Of a stretch of DNA of 64,000 nucleotides, positions 28,460 through 38,928 are shown in pieces. How positions within the stretch are numbered: position 1 is the first letter of the stretch; each line of letters begins with the position of its first letter. A program made the translations under genes and the position numbers. The stretch comes from Pseudomonadota bacterium (GTDB lineage: Bacteria > Pseudomonadota > Alphaproteobacteria > Rhizobiales > MH13). The DNA is taken from assembly GCA_039024915.1 (NCBI GenBank), contig JBCCPK010000006.1, positions 310,001-374,000 on the forward strand, given 5' to 3'. The notes under the pieces were generated by a model. That model saw only the letters and a program-made list of their open reading frames with translations, searched no databases and was not told the DNA's origin.

Positions 28460-30721
28460 TCACCTGAACCGGTTGTTCCGCGGGAAGCCTTGCGGGGCCA
28501 TGCGCCCGGCCTGCGCGCGCTCACCGCGCCATTCGGCCATCTCGTCCATCGAGCGGTTGTGCTGCCGCCCGGCGCTGTCAGACCATGTGAGGCCTTCGTC
28601 CGCCTTGAAGGTGGTAACGTCCGAGACGCCACCATCCCTGTAACGTTGCAGCCGCACGCCCTTGCCGCGGGCCATTTCCGCAACCTGCGCGATCGGGAAG
28701 ATCATCAGTTTGCGGTTCTCGCCAACTACCGCGACCATGTCGCCCTCAACCGGCACGGCGAGCTTCACCTCCTCGGGCTCCTTCAGGTTCATCACCTGCT
28801 TGCCCTTGCGGGTGTTGGCGACGATGTCCTTCTCCGGCGCCACGAAGCCGTAGCCCGCGCCGTTCACAACCAGCAGCTTTCGGTTCGGATCGTGCACGAG
28901 CAGCGCCACCACATCGTGGCCGGCTTCAAGGTCGACCATGATGCGCAGCGGATCGCCGTGGCCGCGTCCACCCGGCAGTTTGTCGGCGCCCAGCGTGAAG
29001 ACCCGGCCACCGGTAGAAACCGCGACCAGCTTGTCGGTGGTCATGGCTTCAATGGTCAGCTTCAACCGGTCGCCTTGCTTGAAGTCGAGCCGCGAGAGAT
29101 CGGCATTGTGACCCTTGAGCGCCCGCACCCACCCCTTCTGGGAGAGCACGACGGTGATCGGCTCGCGCTCGACAAGTGCGGCGTCGAGGTCAGACAGATC
29201 GAGCGATGGCGCGGATGCGAAAGTTGTGCGCCTGCGCCCAAGCTCAGACTCTGGATTATAATCCTTCCGCAGCGCCTTAATATCCTTGCTGATCCGCGTC
29301 CACTGACGTGCTTTGGAATTAACGAGGGCCTCAAGCCCGGCCTGCTCTTCAAGAAGACCTTCCTGCTCCTTGCGGATCTCCATTTCTTCAAGCTTGCGCA
29401 GTGCCTTGAGCCGCATGTTCAGGATAGCTTCAGCCTGCACATCGTTGAGGTCGAAGGTCGCCATAAGCTCCTGTTTGGGCTCGTCCTCGTATCGAATGAT
29501 GCGGATCACCTCATCAAGATTGAGGTAAGCGATGATGTAGCCGGCAAGCAGTTCGAGCCGCTTGGCGATTTTGCCCAAGCGGTGGTTCGAGCGGCGGATC
29601 AGTACCTCACGGCGATGATCGAGCCACGCACCGAGCACCTCGCCCAGCCCCATCACGCGCGGTGTCTGCCGCGCATCCAGCACGTTCATGTTGAGCGTGA
29701 TCCGCGCTTCGAGCTCCGTCAGCCTAAACAGCGACTCCATCATCAATTCGGGGTCGACATTGCGGTTCTTGGGCTCAAGCACAAGACGCATGTCCTCGGC
29801 GCTTTCATCGCGCACATCCCCCAGCAGCGGCAGCTTCTTCGCCAACAGCAGATCAGCAATCCGCTCGACCAACCGACTTTTGACCACGCCATAAGGGATT
29901 TCGGTGACGACCACCGTCCACGTGCCCCTGCCCTGATCTTCCTTTTCCCAGCGCGCCCGAACGCGGAAGCCGCCGCGTCCGGTCTCATAGGCCTGCAAGC
30001 GGCTCTCTTCATCGTCGACGAGAATGCCGCCGGTTGGAAAGTCGGGCCCGGGCACCAGCTTGATCAGCTCGGCGGTCTCGAGCTTGCGATTATCGATCAG
30101 CGCCAGCGCTGCGTCGCACAATTCGGCGACGTTGTGCGGCGGGATCGACGTCGCCATCCCAACCGCAATGCCCTGAGAGCCGTTGCCCAAAAGGTTCGGG
30201 AAGTTCGCGGGCAGAACGACAGGCTCTTCTTCGGAACCGTCATAGGTTTCGCGGAAATCGACGGCGTCTTCATCAATGCCCTCGAGCAGGCGCGTCGCGA
30301 CATCCGTCATCCGCGCTTCGGTGTAGCGCATCGCCGCGGCGCTATCGCCATCAATATTGCCGAAGTTCCCTTGCCCCTCGACAAGCGGATAGCGGACGGC
30401 AAAATCCTGCGCGAGACGCACCAGCGCATCGTAGACCGACTGGTCGCCATGCGGGTGGTACTTACCGATGACATCGCCGACAACGCGGGCCGATTTCTTG
30501 AAGCTCTGATTGGGGTCGAGCTTCAGCTGCCTCATCGCGTAGACGAGCCGCCGATGAACGGGCTTCAGCCCGTCGCGCACATCGGGCAGTGCGCGCTGGG
30601 TGATGGTGGACAGGGCGTAAGCGAGGTAGCGTTTTCGGAGTGCCGCTTCGAGGTCGATGGCCTCGATGCCATCATCCCCGTCATCGTCCCCGCCGCCGGT
30701 GCGAATCGTTAAATCGGACAT
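28460..30721 (-). CDS. parC: DNA topoisomerase IV subunit A
   Basis: 753 residues. With ParE it decatenates replicated chromosomes. The start of the cleavage domain is [20 protein letters not shown]; the winged helix has [20 protein letters not shown]; the catalytic tyrosine follows [11 protein letters not shown]; the C-terminal part forms shorter beta-pinwheel blades ([30 protein letters not shown]). Length and lack of a GyrA box argue for ParC over GyrA. The primary quinolone-contact Ser of other species is Gln here. Confidence 0.94.
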   Translation of the reverse strand: MSDLTIRTGGGDDDGDDGIEAIDLEAALRKRYLAYALSTITQRALPDVRDGLKPVHRRLVYAMRQLKLDPNQSFKKSARVVGDVIGKYHPHGDQSVYDALVRLAQDFAVRYPLVEGQGNFGNIDGDSAAAMRYTEARMTDVATRLLEGIDEDAVDFRETYDGSEEEPVVLPANFPNLLGNGSQGIAVGMATSIPPHNVAELCDAALALIDNRKLETAELIKLVPGPDFPTGGILVDDEESRLQAYETGRGGFRVRARWEKEDQGRGTWTVVVTEIPYGVVKSRLVERIADLLLAKKLPLLGDVRDESAEDMRLVLEPKNRNVDPELMMESLFRLTELEARITLNMNVLDARQTPRVMGLGEVLGAWLDHRREVLIRRSNHRLGKIAKRLELLAGYIIAYLNLDEVIRIIRYEDEPKQELMATFDLNDVQAEAILNMRLKALRKLEEMEIRKEQEGLLEEQAGLEALVNSKARQWTRISKDIKALRKDYNPESELGRRRTTFASAPSLDLSDLDAALVEREPITVVLSQKGWVRALKGHNADLSRLDFKQGDRLKLTIEAMTTDKLVAVSTGGRVFTLGADKLPGGRGHGDPLRIMVDLEAGHDVVALLVHDPNRKLLVVNGAGYGFVAPEKDIVANTRKGKQVMNLKEPEEVKLAVPVEGDMVAVVGENRKLMIFPIAQVAEMARGKGVRLQRYRDGGVSDVTTFKADEGLTWSDSAGRQHNRSMDEMAEWRGERAQAGRMAPQGFPRNNRFR

Positions 30722-30819
30722 ACCTCAGAAATAGGCGGAGTGCGGAACCGGAACAAGCAAGACGGCGCCGGTCACGTCGGCAAGTTGTGGCTAGCCGCTC
30801 TCAGCTATCTCCATTCCAA

Positions 30820-31989
30820 TCACGCCAGCCCGTTTCCGCCCTGACGCCAACGCAGATTGTCCCGGCTCAGCTGGTCGAGCTTGGTGATACCCATCAGCTT
30901 CATGTCGCGCTCGATCTCTGTCCGGAAATTGCCCAGCGCTTTTTCGACACCCGCCTGACCCGCGCCCGCAAGGGCGTACAGATAGAGCCGGCCACCGGAG
31001 CAGGCCTTGGCGCCCATCGACAGCGCCTTAAGCACATGGGTGCCACGCTGGATACCGCCTTCGCACACGACATCGAGTTTATCGCCCACAGCATCGCAGA
31101 TTTCGGCAAGCTGATCGAAAGGCGCGCGCGCGCCATCCAACTGACGGCCCCCATGATTGGAAACCATGATCCCGGTGCAGCCGATGTCGACCGCCCGCTT
31201 GGCGTCTTCCACCGACATGATGCCCTTGAGCGCAAACTGACCGTTCCATTGCGCGCACAGCTTTTCTGCGTCCTTCCAGTTCATCGACTGGTCGAGCATG
31301 GTTGAGAAATAGTCGCCGACCGAAACAGCGAGATTGGTCCCCTGGCTGACATGGCCGGACAGGTGCGGCATGTCGAACTTCTCTTTCGTCAGGAAGTTCC
31401 ACGCCCACATCGGATGCGTTGCAAAGCTTACCAGCGACGATGGCGTCAGCTTGGGAGGCGATGTGAACCCGGTGCGCAAATCGCGCTCTCGGTTGCCGCC
31501 GGTGATCGTATCCACGGTCAGAGCCATGACATTGAACTTCGCCGCGCGCGCCCGCTCCAGCAGCGCGTCGTTCAAACCCCGATCCTTGTGGAAGTAGAAC
31601 TGGAACATTTTCGGTCCCGGCGCGAGTTTGGAAATTTCCTCGACGGGCACGGTGGCAAGTGACGAGACGCCGAACATGGTGCCGAACTTGGTCGCCGCCT
31701 TCGCTACGGCTCGTTCGCCCTCGTGGTGGAACAGCCTCTGGAGGGCTGTAGGCGCGCAGTAGATCGGCATGTCGAGTTTTTGGCCCATGACCTCGACACC
31801 CATGTCGACCTCTTCGACACCGGCCAGAACGCTCGGGACCAGATCGACATCGTCGTACGCCGAGGTATTGCGGCGGTAGGTGACCTCATCATCGGCGGCG
31901 CCATCGATGTAGTGGAAGATGGGCCCGGGCAGGCGTCGTTTCGCAAGCCGGCGAAAATCATGAAAGTTATGGCAAGACGCAGCACCCAC
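30820..31989 (-). CDS. lldD: FMN-dependent L-lactate dehydrogenase / alpha-hydroxy-acid oxidase
   Basis: 389 residues, TIM-barrel FMN enzyme that oxidises L-lactate or a similar 2-hydroxy acid, usually passing electrons to quinone at the membrane. N-terminal FHYIDGAADDEVTYRRN, FMN contacts in MFQFYFHKDRG, and the catalytic His with Arg in MVSNHGGRQLDGA. The start is GTG at 31989 with AGAAGGGG upstream. The exact substrate cannot be set from sequence. Confidence 0.85.
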   Translation of the reverse strand: MGAASCHNFHDFRRLAKRRLPGPIFHYIDGAADDEVTYRRNTSAYDDVDLVPSVLAGVEEVDMGVEVMGQKLDMPIYCAPTALQRLFHHEGERAVAKAATKFGTMFGVSSLATVPVEEISKLAPGPKMFQFYFHKDRGLNDALLERARAAKFNVMALTVDTITGGNRERDLRTGFTSPPKLTPSSLVSFATHPMWAWNFLTKEKFDMPHLSGHVSQGTNLAVSVGDYFSTMLDQSMNWKDAEKLCAQWNGQFALKGIMSVEDAKRAVDIGCTGIMVSNHGGRQLDGARAPFDQLAEICDAVGDKLDVVCEGGIQRGTHVLKALSMGAKACSGGRLYLYALAGAGQAGVEKALGNFRTEIERDMKLMGITKLDQLSRDNLRWRQGGNGLA

Positions 31990-32162
31990 GTGGAAACCCC
32001 TTCTCGATACAGTCGGCAGACCGATAGTTGCGAGAACGGGTCAGCGAATCCGGGAGTTAAGTCAATAGCCTTAGCCGAGCCAAACGGCGCACTTGGATAC
32101 CGAAAGATCAGCTGAGCCCCTCATCAACGGCAAGGGGTCCAGCTGGGTTTCACAGGGTCGGC

Positions 32163-32951
32163 TTAGAGGGTCGGAAGCGGCGGCAAGGGCTGCCCAAGAT
32201 GCTCTTCAGACAGCTCATTGAGCTGACCGCCCAGTGTCTTGTGCAGGATAAACACGTTCACCCACAAAAGCAGATCGAGGTTGCCCTTCTTGACCCCGAT
32301 AAAGGCGGGCGATTCATTGATGATGAACTTGGTTTCAACATCGAGCTCCGGGTTGTCGGCGGAAAGCTGCGCCGCCACGGTGTTGCCGGTCACCAGCACG
32401 TCGACTTGACCGGACACAAAGGCTGCCAAGGTCGCCGCGTTGTCGCCGAACCGGACCACATTCATATCCGATGGACCATCTTCGGTGATCGCGAGGTCTT
32501 CGAGGGTGCCACCGGTAACGCCAACGCTCATACCAGCCAGGTCAGCCATGGTTTCGATGGTCTTGTCGGAGCCTGCAAAAGCGCCAGAGAAAAATGGAGC
32601 GTAGGCGCTCGAAAACCAGATCGACTTTGCGCGCTCGGGATTGGCCCCCATCGACGAGATGACGAGATCGACCCGGTCGGTCTCCAGGAAGGGGATACGC
32701 TGCTGCGAGGTCACTGGAACCAATTCGAGTTCGACGCCCAAGTCCTCCGCAATAAGCGTCGCCACATCGACATCGTATCCGACATAATCGCCTTCAGGTC
32801 CAAGCGAGCCAAACGGCGGGAAGCTCTCCGGGATAGCAATCTGGATTGTGCCCTCTTCCAAGATTTCTGCGAGGTCTGCAGATGCTGGCGCGACCGCGAC
32901 GAACGCAGTTGCCGTCAGGGCGATGAGCCCGGTTTTTATGGATGTCCACAT
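32163..32951 (-). CDS. amino-acid ABC transporter substrate-binding protein
   Basis: 262 residues. Cleavable signal peptide (KTGLIALTATAFVAVAPASA). The mature protein is a family-3 solute-binding protein: IQIAIPESFPPFGSLGPEGD, GYDVDVATLIAEDLGVELEL and SMGANPERAKSIWFSSAYAPF. It binds a polar amino acid or opine-like solute in the periplasm for the two permeases upstream. It comes last in the cluster, 36 bp after the permeases, and no ATPase gene is adjacent. Confidence 0.88.
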   Translation of the reverse strand: MWTSIKTGLIALTATAFVAVAPASADLAEILEEGTIQIAIPESFPPFGSLGPEGDYVGYDVDVATLIAEDLGVELELVPVTSQQRIPFLETDRVDLVISSMGANPERAKSIWFSSAYAPFFSGAFAGSDKTIETMADLAGMSVGVTGGTLEDLAITEDGPSDMNVVRFGDNAATLAAFVSGQVDVLVTGNTVAAQLSADNPELDVETKFIINESPAFIGVKKGNLDLLLWVNVFILHKTLGGQLNELSEEHLGQPLPPLPTL

Positions 32952-32987
32952 AGTAGTACTCCCTGTCGAGTATGGTGGGTTGGCTGC

Positions 32988-33695
32988 TCAGGCAGCGGAC
33001 GGCACATCTTTTTTCGAAGCGCTGCCAAGACGGCGCTCCAAACGGCGTGACCAAACCGAAAGCGGAAAACAAAGGGCGAAATAAATCAGGGCCATCAGCG
33101 GGTAGATGACGAAAGGCTCGGTGCCTTCGACGGGCGCATTAGCCCACCGTTTGCCGACGTTCATGAGGTCGTGGAAGCCGATGATGAAGGCAAGCGAGGT
33201 GCCTTTGATGATCTGCACCATGAAGCCCACGGTCGGCGCCAGCATCAGCTTGACCGCCTGCGGAACGATGATCAGCCGCACCACGGCGAGAAACTTGAGC
33301 CCAACGGCCCGGCCCGCTTCCCACTGGCCAGACGGAATCGCCTCGATCGCGCCGCGCCAGACGTCAGAGAGATAGGCACTGGTGTAAACGATCAAAGCAA
33401 TCGACGCTGCGAGCCACGGGTCGATATCAATGCCGAGCAAACGCGGAACCCCGAGGCCCAAAAGGAACAACAGCATCAACAGGGGCACCGACTGGAACGT
33501 CCAGATGTACCCCGCCGTCAGCGCTTTCGCGCGCCTTGATGGTGAAACACGGGCAAGCGTGACCAACAGGGCAACGAAACCTCCACCGATAAAGGCTATC
33601 AGAGACAGGTAGATCGTGAACTGTGTGGCTTCGAGAAGCTGGAAAATCACGATACCGAACGGCCGGCCCAGTACATCACCAAACAGATCCCTCAT
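32988..33695 (-). CDS. amino-acid ABC transporter permease (HisM/GlnP type)
   Basis: 235 residues with five or six helices. The EAA loop that docks the ATPase reads AIPSGQWEAGRAVGL. N-terminal part FTIYLSLIAFIGGGFVALLV is typical of polar amino-acid permeases. Overlaps the other permease gene by four bases, so the two form a heterodimer. Confidence 0.88.
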   Translation of the reverse strand: MRDLFGDVLGRPFGIVIFQLLEATQFTIYLSLIAFIGGGFVALLVTLARVSPSRRAKALTAGYIWTFQSVPLLMLLFLLGLGVPRLLGIDIDPWLAASIALIVYTSAYLSDVWRGAIEAIPSGQWEAGRAVGLKFLAVVRLIIVPQAVKLMLAPTVGFMVQIIKGTSLAFIIGFHDLMNVGKRWANAPVEGTEPFVIYPLMALIYFALCFPLSVWSRRLERRLGSASKKDVPSAA

Positions 33696-34369
33696 CGCGC
33701 ACCCACCCAGGCAAAGGTGAAGCGATGAAGCTGGGCGAGCATCGCCTTAAAGGACAGGGCGATCGCGACATACATGATCGTCAGCGTGATAAAGACCTCA
33801 AAGGACCGAAAAGTCCGGCTGTCGATGAACAAGCCGGCATAGGTCAGGTCAGTGACGCCTATTTGTGCAATGATGCCCGTTGTCAGAAACAGAAAGATGA
33901 ATTGGCTGTTGAGGGACGGATAGGTTGCGGCGATCGCCTGAGGCAGCGAAATCTTGAAGAAGATCTGACGCTTATGGAGCCCCAGTGCCATAGCCGCCTC
34001 GATCTGCCCTTTTGGCAGGCTCGCAAGGCCGGCACGAACGATCTCGGCAAAATAGGCTGAGAAGTTGAGCGTCAGAGCAAGAGACGCATGCGCCCAGAAC
34101 GGCCACGCGTAGCCAAAAAGCAAAGGCAGACCAAACGTTACGAAAAACAGCTGAACAATCAGCGGGGTGTTGCGAATGAAATCGACGTATGCGGCTGAAA
34201 CCTGAGCGGCAACGGGCAACTCAAAGTGCCGAACGGAGGCAAGGCCGATTGCGAGCGCGAAGCCTGCGAGACCGCCAAACAGTGTCAGTGCAATCGATAA
34301 ACCCGCACCCTCAATCAGAAGCTGCACATATTCGGGATTGCGGTAAATTTCAAAAAAACGAAGGTCCAA
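33692..34369 (-). CDS. amino-acid ABC transporter permease (HisQ/GlnP type)
   Basis: 225 residues. Membrane segments start at LLIEGAGLSIALTLFGGLAG; PLIVQLFFVTFGLPLLFG marks the family and SLPKGQIEAAMALGL is the EAA loop. First gene of the three-gene unit. As no ATP-binding subunit is encoded here, the importer must use an ATPase from elsewhere. Confidence 0.88.
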   Translation of the reverse strand: MDLRFFEIYRNPEYVQLLIEGAGLSIALTLFGGLAGFALAIGLASVRHFELPVAAQVSAAYVDFIRNTPLIVQLFFVTFGLPLLFGYAWPFWAHASLALTLNFSAYFAEIVRAGLASLPKGQIEAAMALGLHKRQIFFKISLPQAIAATYPSLNSQFIFLFLTTGIIAQIGVTDLTYAGLFIDSRTFRSFEVFITLTIMYVAIALSFKAMLAQLHRFTFAWVGAR

Positions 34370-34485
34370 ACAGTACGCTCCCCTGCGAACTCAGGCAGCA
34401 ACAATTGTGCCATCCTTGGCCCGCCACATCGCAAGACGTTCTTACGCGCCATCTATACCGGTGAGCGCGATCGGAAGCGGTGGTG

Positions 34486-35199
34486 TTACCCCGATCGACT
34501 GACGAGCGTCTCCCGCCCATCCGGCGGCCTGACGCCCCGTGGCACCCACACGTCCCGTTCGAGGAAGAAGCCTGTAAGCGCGAACGCTTTTGCGATATCG
34601 CCCTGTACCAGCCAGTCCAGCGAGCCGCGCAAAAACGCGGGCAGCGCCAAAAGCTTGTCTTTATAGGGTTCCCCTGCTTCGGCGCAGACCGCCCTGCCCG
34701 ATTTCGGTGACACGTAGATCAGGTTGTCTCGCGTGCCCGTGCCCGCGCAGGTGCTGAGATCAAGACCAAAACCCAGCTCTTCAAGCAGCAACAGTTCGAA
34801 CCGCGCAGCAAGGGCCAGCAGCGTGGTGCGATCGTCGACATTCTCCAATATCAGTCCGAGCATGTCGTGCAGCCGGGCATGCGGGTCACGCTCAGGCAAT
34901 AAGCGCAAATGGGCCGCGCACAATTGGATGACGTTGAGCGCCGTCGGCCGGTTCATGAGGTCCGCCCCGCGAAGCCTTTCGCCTTCGACGGTGAAATTCC
35001 CCAGATGCTCATCCAGGCGCGCACGCCATGTTGCCGAAAGGCTGTTGCCCGCCTGAAGGAGAGGAGCCATGCGCCGCGAGCGCCCGCCGCGGACCAGACC
35101 AAGATGACGGCCTTTGTCGCGGGTCATGACCTCGAGGATGACACCCGCCTCGCCATGCTTGCGGGTTCCCAGCACGATCGCTGATGCGGTCCATTCCAT
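34486..35199 (-). CDS. recO: DNA repair protein RecO
   Basis: 237 residues. RecO loads RecA on SSB-covered DNA in the RecFOR path. The OB-fold start is MEWTASAIVLGTRKHGEAGV with VRGGRSRRMAPLLQAGN; the helical part has the degenerate zinc region LSTCAGTGTRDNL and AVCAEAGEPY. It follows era by 64 bp in the conserved lepB-rnc-era-recO run. Confidence 0.92.
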   Translation of the reverse strand: MEWTASAIVLGTRKHGEAGVILEVMTRDKGRHLGLVRGGRSRRMAPLLQAGNSLSATWRARLDEHLGNFTVEGERLRGADLMNRPTALNVIQLCAAHLRLLPERDPHARLHDMLGLILENVDDRTTLLALAARFELLLLEELGFGLDLSTCAGTGTRDNLIYVSPKSGRAVCAEAGEPYKDKLLALPAFLRGSLDWLVQGDIAKAFALTGFFLERDVWVPRGVRPPDGRETLVSRSG

Positions 35200-35263
35200 C
35201 GACGCTTGTTCCGTCTATCGCCTCTGCCCATGCACAGCCGGTAACGACATAGGTGCGCGCTCC

Positions 35264-36238
35264 CTACCCTGTCGACAGATCGAGCCCGATCTCGTTGAGA
35301 CGCTCGGGATCCGTCGTCCAGTTTGGGCGCACTTTGACGAACAGGAACAGGTGTACGGGTGCCTCGACGGCCTCGCCGATGGCTTTGCGGGCCTCGGTGG
35401 AAATCCATTTGATGGTTGCGCCGCGCTTGCCCAGTACGATTTTTCGCTGGCTCTCCCGTTCCACATAGATCGTTTGCTCGACCCGGTGGCCCTTTTTCGA
35501 GGTCTTCCAGTCTTCCGTGACCACGTGGGAGACGTAGGGCAATTCCTGATGCAGGCGCTCGTAGAGCTTTTCACGGGTGAGTTCCGAGGCGAGCATGCGC
35601 ATCGGCAGATCGGACAGTTGGTCCTCAGGATAGAGCCATGGGCCGGGCTTCATTGTTTCGCGCAGCTTATCGACGAGCGTATCCAGCCCCTCACCTGTGG
35701 TGGCGGAAACCGGAAACGTCTCGTCGAAGGCAAGCTTTGTGTTGATGTCCGCAATCAGAGGCAACAGGTTTGCCTGGTCCATCTGATCGATCTTGTTCAG
35801 GATCAGCCATTTCGGCCCACCAAGCTTCTGCAAGTCTTCAAGCGCAGCTTCGACAATCTCCGTCAGGCCCTTGGGCGCGTCGATCACAAAACAGATGCAC
35901 TCCGCGTCCTTCGCACCCGACCATGCCGTTTGCACCATCGCCCGGTCGAGTGAGCGGCGGGGTTTGAACAGTCCTGGGGTATCGACGAACACCACTTGGG
36001 TCTCACCGAACATGCCGATGCCCCGGATCAAGGCGCGCGTTGTCTGAACCTTGTGCGAGACGATGGCGACCTTTGCGCCGACCAAACGGTTGAGCAAGGT
36101 CGACTTGCCAGCATTGGTCGGTCCCATCAGCGCAACGAAACCTGCGCGCGTGTCCGCTTGTGGGTCGGCCACGTCGCCCTCATGGGTCGGCCATATGGCC
36201 GGGCCATCGTCGGCCCGTCGGTCGGCCTTGCCGGTCAT
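35264..36238 (-). CDS. era: GTPase Era
   Basis: 324 residues. GTPase that binds the 3' end of 16S rRNA in 30S assembly. G1 GPTNAGKSTLLN, G3 DTPGLFKP, G4 LILNKIDQ, then a KH domain with IVLGKRGATIKWISTEAR. The N terminus carries about 30 polar residues before the G domain. ATGA overlap with the rnc stop gives translational coupling. Confidence 0.95.
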   Translation of the reverse strand: MTGKADRRADDGPAIWPTHEGDVADPQADTRAGFVALMGPTNAGKSTLLNRLVGAKVAIVSHKVQTTRALIRGIGMFGETQVVFVDTPGLFKPRRSLDRAMVQTAWSGAKDAECICFVIDAPKGLTEIVEAALEDLQKLGGPKWLILNKIDQMDQANLLPLIADINTKLAFDETFPVSATTGEGLDTLVDKLRETMKPGPWLYPEDQLSDLPMRMLASELTREKLYERLHQELPYVSHVVTEDWKTSKKGHRVEQTIYVERESQRKIVLGKRGATIKWISTEARKAIGEAVEAPVHLFLFVKVRPNWTTDPERLNEIGLDLSTG

Positions 36239-36930
36239 GGGCGGTCAGCCTCCCAGACACCGTGTTCGATAAGCATCGCGAGAGCTGCTGCCTGCTGCGC
36301 GTCGCGCTTGGACTTGCCCGAGCCAGACACCGGCTGAACGCCATCGACGTGGACCGCGATCTCAAATACCGGGGCGTGGTCGGGCCCAGCCCGGCTAGTC
36401 TCAACGTAAGCGGGCGTCGCCTTGAACTTGCCGTGCGCCCATTCCTGGAGCGCGGTTTTCGGGTCGCGCCGCGCTCCACCCGCCTCATCCATCATTCGCG
36501 ACCAGTGACGCTCGATGAACGTGCGCGCGACCTCCAGCCCTGCGTCGAGATACAGCGCACCGATCAGCCCTTCGCAGACATCGGCCAGAACGGCGCGGGC
36601 GGCGCGGGTATCGCTGCGCATATCGAGATCATCAGTCCGAACATGCTGATCCACGCCGAGGCCCCGGGCGATCAGCGCGCAGCTTTCGGCCCTGACAAGA
36701 TGATTGAGCCTGCGCGCCAGCTCACCTTCGTCGGCTTTGGGATAGCGCGCCATCAGAGCGTCGGCTATCACAACGGCGAGCACCCGGTCACCGAGAAACT
36801 CAAGCCGCTGATAGGTGCTATCCGCTGCAGAAGCCCCGCTGCCGAAGCTCGCATGGGTCAGAGCGCGCTCAAGCAAGCTCCGGTCGGCGAAGTGATGGCC
36901 CAGCAGGCTTTCAACGCCCTCAAAGTCCAT
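36235..36930 (-). CDS. rnc: ribonuclease III
   Basis: About 231 residues. Cleaves double-stranded RNA in rRNA and mRNA processing. Signature QRLEFLGDRVLAVVIADALM, metal-binding DVCEGLIGALYLDAG, and a C-terminal dsRBD (KTALQEWAHGKFKATPAYVE, GSGKSKRDAQQAAALAML). The start MDFEGVESLL at 36930 gives an 11-base overlap with lepB; an open frame reaches to 37050 but would lie far inside lepB. No strong ribosome binding site at the chosen start, so coupling to lepB is likely. Confidence 0.92.
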   Translation of the reverse strand: MDFEGVESLLGHHFADRSLLERALTHASFGSGASAADSTYQRLEFLGDRVLAVVIADALMARYPKADEGELARRLNHLVRAESCALIARGLGVDQHVRTDDLDMRSDTRAARAVLADVCEGLIGALYLDAGLEVARTFIERHWSRMMDEAGGARRDPKTALQEWAHGKFKATPAYVETSRAGPDHAPVFEIAVHVDGVQPVSGSGKSKRDAQQAAALAMLIEHGVWEADRP

Positions 36931-37681
36931 CGAAAATTCGGCCGAATCGGGCGTCGGACGGCCAGCGCCAGATTTGCCACGGCGATGACCCTTCACGCAT
37001 CGAGAAGAAGATGAGGTCAGCCCGGCCAACGAAGTTCTCAAGCGGGACATACCCCACCAGGGCCGTCCGGCTGTCCGACGAGTTGTCCCTGTTATCGCCC
37101 ATCATGAAGTAGTGGCCCTCGGGCACGATGAACGGCTGAGAAGACGTATCGAGCATCGAGTTTTCGATCAGGTCGAGCACCCGGTAGGTGACGCCGTTGG
37201 GCAGCGTTTCCTCGAACTGGGGGACCGTCTGGCCGGTGTCAGGATGGACAAAGGGATCGACTGGCTCGCGCGGAACCGGTTCGCCATTCAAAATGATCTG
37301 ACCGCCCTCCAGCTCGACCACATCGCCCGGCAGTCCGATCACCCGCTTGATGTAGTCGGTCGATCCATCGGACGGCAGCTTGAAGACCGCGATGTCGCCG
37401 CGCTCAGGATCGGAACTGAACAGGCGTCCTTCGAAAATGTCCGGACTGAACGGCAAGCTGTGGCGTGAGTAGCCGTAGGCGAACTTATTGGCGAACAGAT
37501 AGTCGCCAATCAGCAAGGTGCCGACCATCGAACTGGACGGAATGACGAAGGGCTGAAAAAGAAGCGTTCGGATGACCAGCGCGATAAGAAACGCCTGAAA
37601 TAGAACAACGACCGTATCCCACAGCTCGCTCTTCTTGGGCTGCTCTTCGGTCGTGTCATCAGCGGATCCGTGCTCGGCCAT
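36920..37681 (-). CDS. lepB: signal peptidase I
   Basis: 253 residues. Inner-membrane serine protease that removes Sec signal peptides. One N-terminal helix (TVVVLFQAFLIALVIRTLLF), catalytic Ser51 in FVIPSSSMVGTLLIGDY, catalytic Lys in STDYIKRVIGLPGD, and GHYFMMGDNRDNSSDSR. It lies upstream of rnc and downstream of acpS, with a 218-bp gap before it that holds no gene I can support. Confidence 0.95.
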   Translation of the reverse strand: MAEHGSADDTTEEQPKKSELWDTVVVLFQAFLIALVIRTLLFQPFVIPSSSMVGTLLIGDYLFANKFAYGYSRHSLPFSPDIFEGRLFSSDPERGDIAVFKLPSDGSTDYIKRVIGLPGDVVELEGGQIILNGEPVPREPVDPFVHPDTGQTVPQFEETLPNGVTYRVLDLIENSMLDTSSQPFIVPEGHYFMMGDNRDNSSDSRTALVGYVPLENFVGRADLIFFSMREGSSPWQIWRWPSDARFGRIFDGL

Positions 37682-37899
37682 GGGTATAAACCTTGTGCTG
37701 CCCAGTTGGATGTAAAGCCCCTGTCGCGCCTTCGCGCGGAGCCATGACTCATCGAAGCGGGGTACGTCGTTTGGCGGTGATGTCGGCGCTTGGGGGCGTT
37801 AAGTCAACATATGATCGCTTAGCCCTGTCGCCTGCAGGTCGATTGCGCCACAATCGTGGCACTGGGGCAACCAGCACACAACGGTCGATTGGCCTCAAG

Positions 37900-38304
37900 C
37901 TATTGCGGCTTCGGCAACGCCTCGATGATCACAAAAGCCTGCGCCCATGGGTGGTCGTCGGTGATGGTGAGATGAATGCGCGCTTCATGGCCGTCAGGCG
38001 TGAGAGAGGCCAGACGTTTCGCCGCTCCCCCTGTGAGCTTCATGGTGGGGGCGCCCGAGGGAAGATTGGCGACCCCCATATCGCGCCAGTAGACCCCGTG
38101 GTTGAGGCCCGTACCCAACGCCTTGGAGCAAGCCTCCTTGGCCGCAAACCGTTTCGCATAGGATGCAGCGCGCATACGGCGGCGATCGGACTTACGCCTC
38201 TCGATCTCCGTGAACACCCGATGCGTGAAGCGCTCGCCGAAGCGCTCGATGGACCTTTCAATTCGATCAATATCGCACAGGTCCGAGCCCAATCCGATGA
38301 TCAT
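37900..38304 (-). CDS. acpS: holo-ACP synthase
   Basis: 134 residues. Transfers phosphopantetheine from CoA to acyl carrier protein. [17 protein letters not shown] with the metal Asp, and [14 protein letters not shown]. The start MIIGLGSD overlaps the DUF2062 gene by four bases; a longer frame upstream is a shadow of that gene. Confidence 0.95.
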   Translation of the reverse strand: MIIGLGSDLCDIDRIERSIERFGERFTHRVFTEIERRKSDRRRMRAASYAKRFAAKEACSKALGTGLNHGVYWRDMGVANLPSGAPTMKLTGGAAKRLASLTPDGHEARIHLTITDDHPWAQAFVIIEALPKPQ

Positions 38305-38915
38305 CGGTCTTCCCCAGCTTCGGCGGCGGCCATGCTGTCGCGCGGCAGACGACGCTTGGTTTTGAAACGCGCGCGGCGCGCGCTGCTGTACCCGACAACC
38401 GTCCAATAGGTCACAACGAACATGCCGGCCGCAGCCGTCAGCCCCAATGGCACGCTGCCGACAAGCATCGGTTTCATGATCGGCCACGCGGCTTCAAAAA
38501 AACCGCCAAGCCCTTCGATGGTGAGACCGCTTGGCTTTTCCAGTTCCACAATTGGCGGTTGCTCGTTCACATTGACCGGAGAGCCAAGCATCACCTGCCC
38601 GACCCGGTAGGTGAACGCCCAGATGAAGGGGAATGTGATCGGGTTGCCGACAAAGGTGCCCAGCGCTGCAGCGATCAAATTGCCGCCGAACAGCCAAGCC
38701 AGGGCAAAGGCAGTCAGAAAGTGCAGCCCCAGAAGGGGCGTGAACGAAACAAAGGCCCCGCACGCGACGCCCATCGCGATGGCCCGTGGCGAGGCGTTCA
38801 CGCGCTTGATCCGCTTCAGAACATACTGCGTTGAGCGGGCAAAACTCCGGCGGGGCCAAAGCCATAGACGGGCAGTTTCAAACCAGCTGGGCGTAGAACG
38901 GCGACGAAACAACAT
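38301..38915 (-). CDS. DUF2062 membrane protein
   Basis: 204 residues. DUF2062 pattern [20 protein letters not shown], then [20 protein letters not shown] and [17 protein letters not shown]; about three or four helices. Function unknown, but its place between pyrE and acpS is conserved in rhizobia. Confidence 0.85.
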   Translation of the reverse strand: MLFRRRSTPSWFETARLWLWPRRSFARSTQYVLKRIKRVNASPRAIAMGVACGAFVSFTPLLGLHFLTAFALAWLFGGNLIAAALGTFVGNPITFPFIWAFTYRVGQVMLGSPVNVNEQPPIVELEKPSGLTIEGLGGFFEAAWPIMKPMLVGSVPLGLTAAAGMFVVTYWTVVGYSSARRARFKTKRRLPRDSMAAAEAGEDR

Positions 38916-38928
38916 GATCGGAAAGCCG

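Noticed and set aside
28490-30712. 740-codon open frame on the plus strand
   Set aside because: Exactly antisense to parC, with His/Arg/Gln-rich sequence of no family; a GC-bias shadow.
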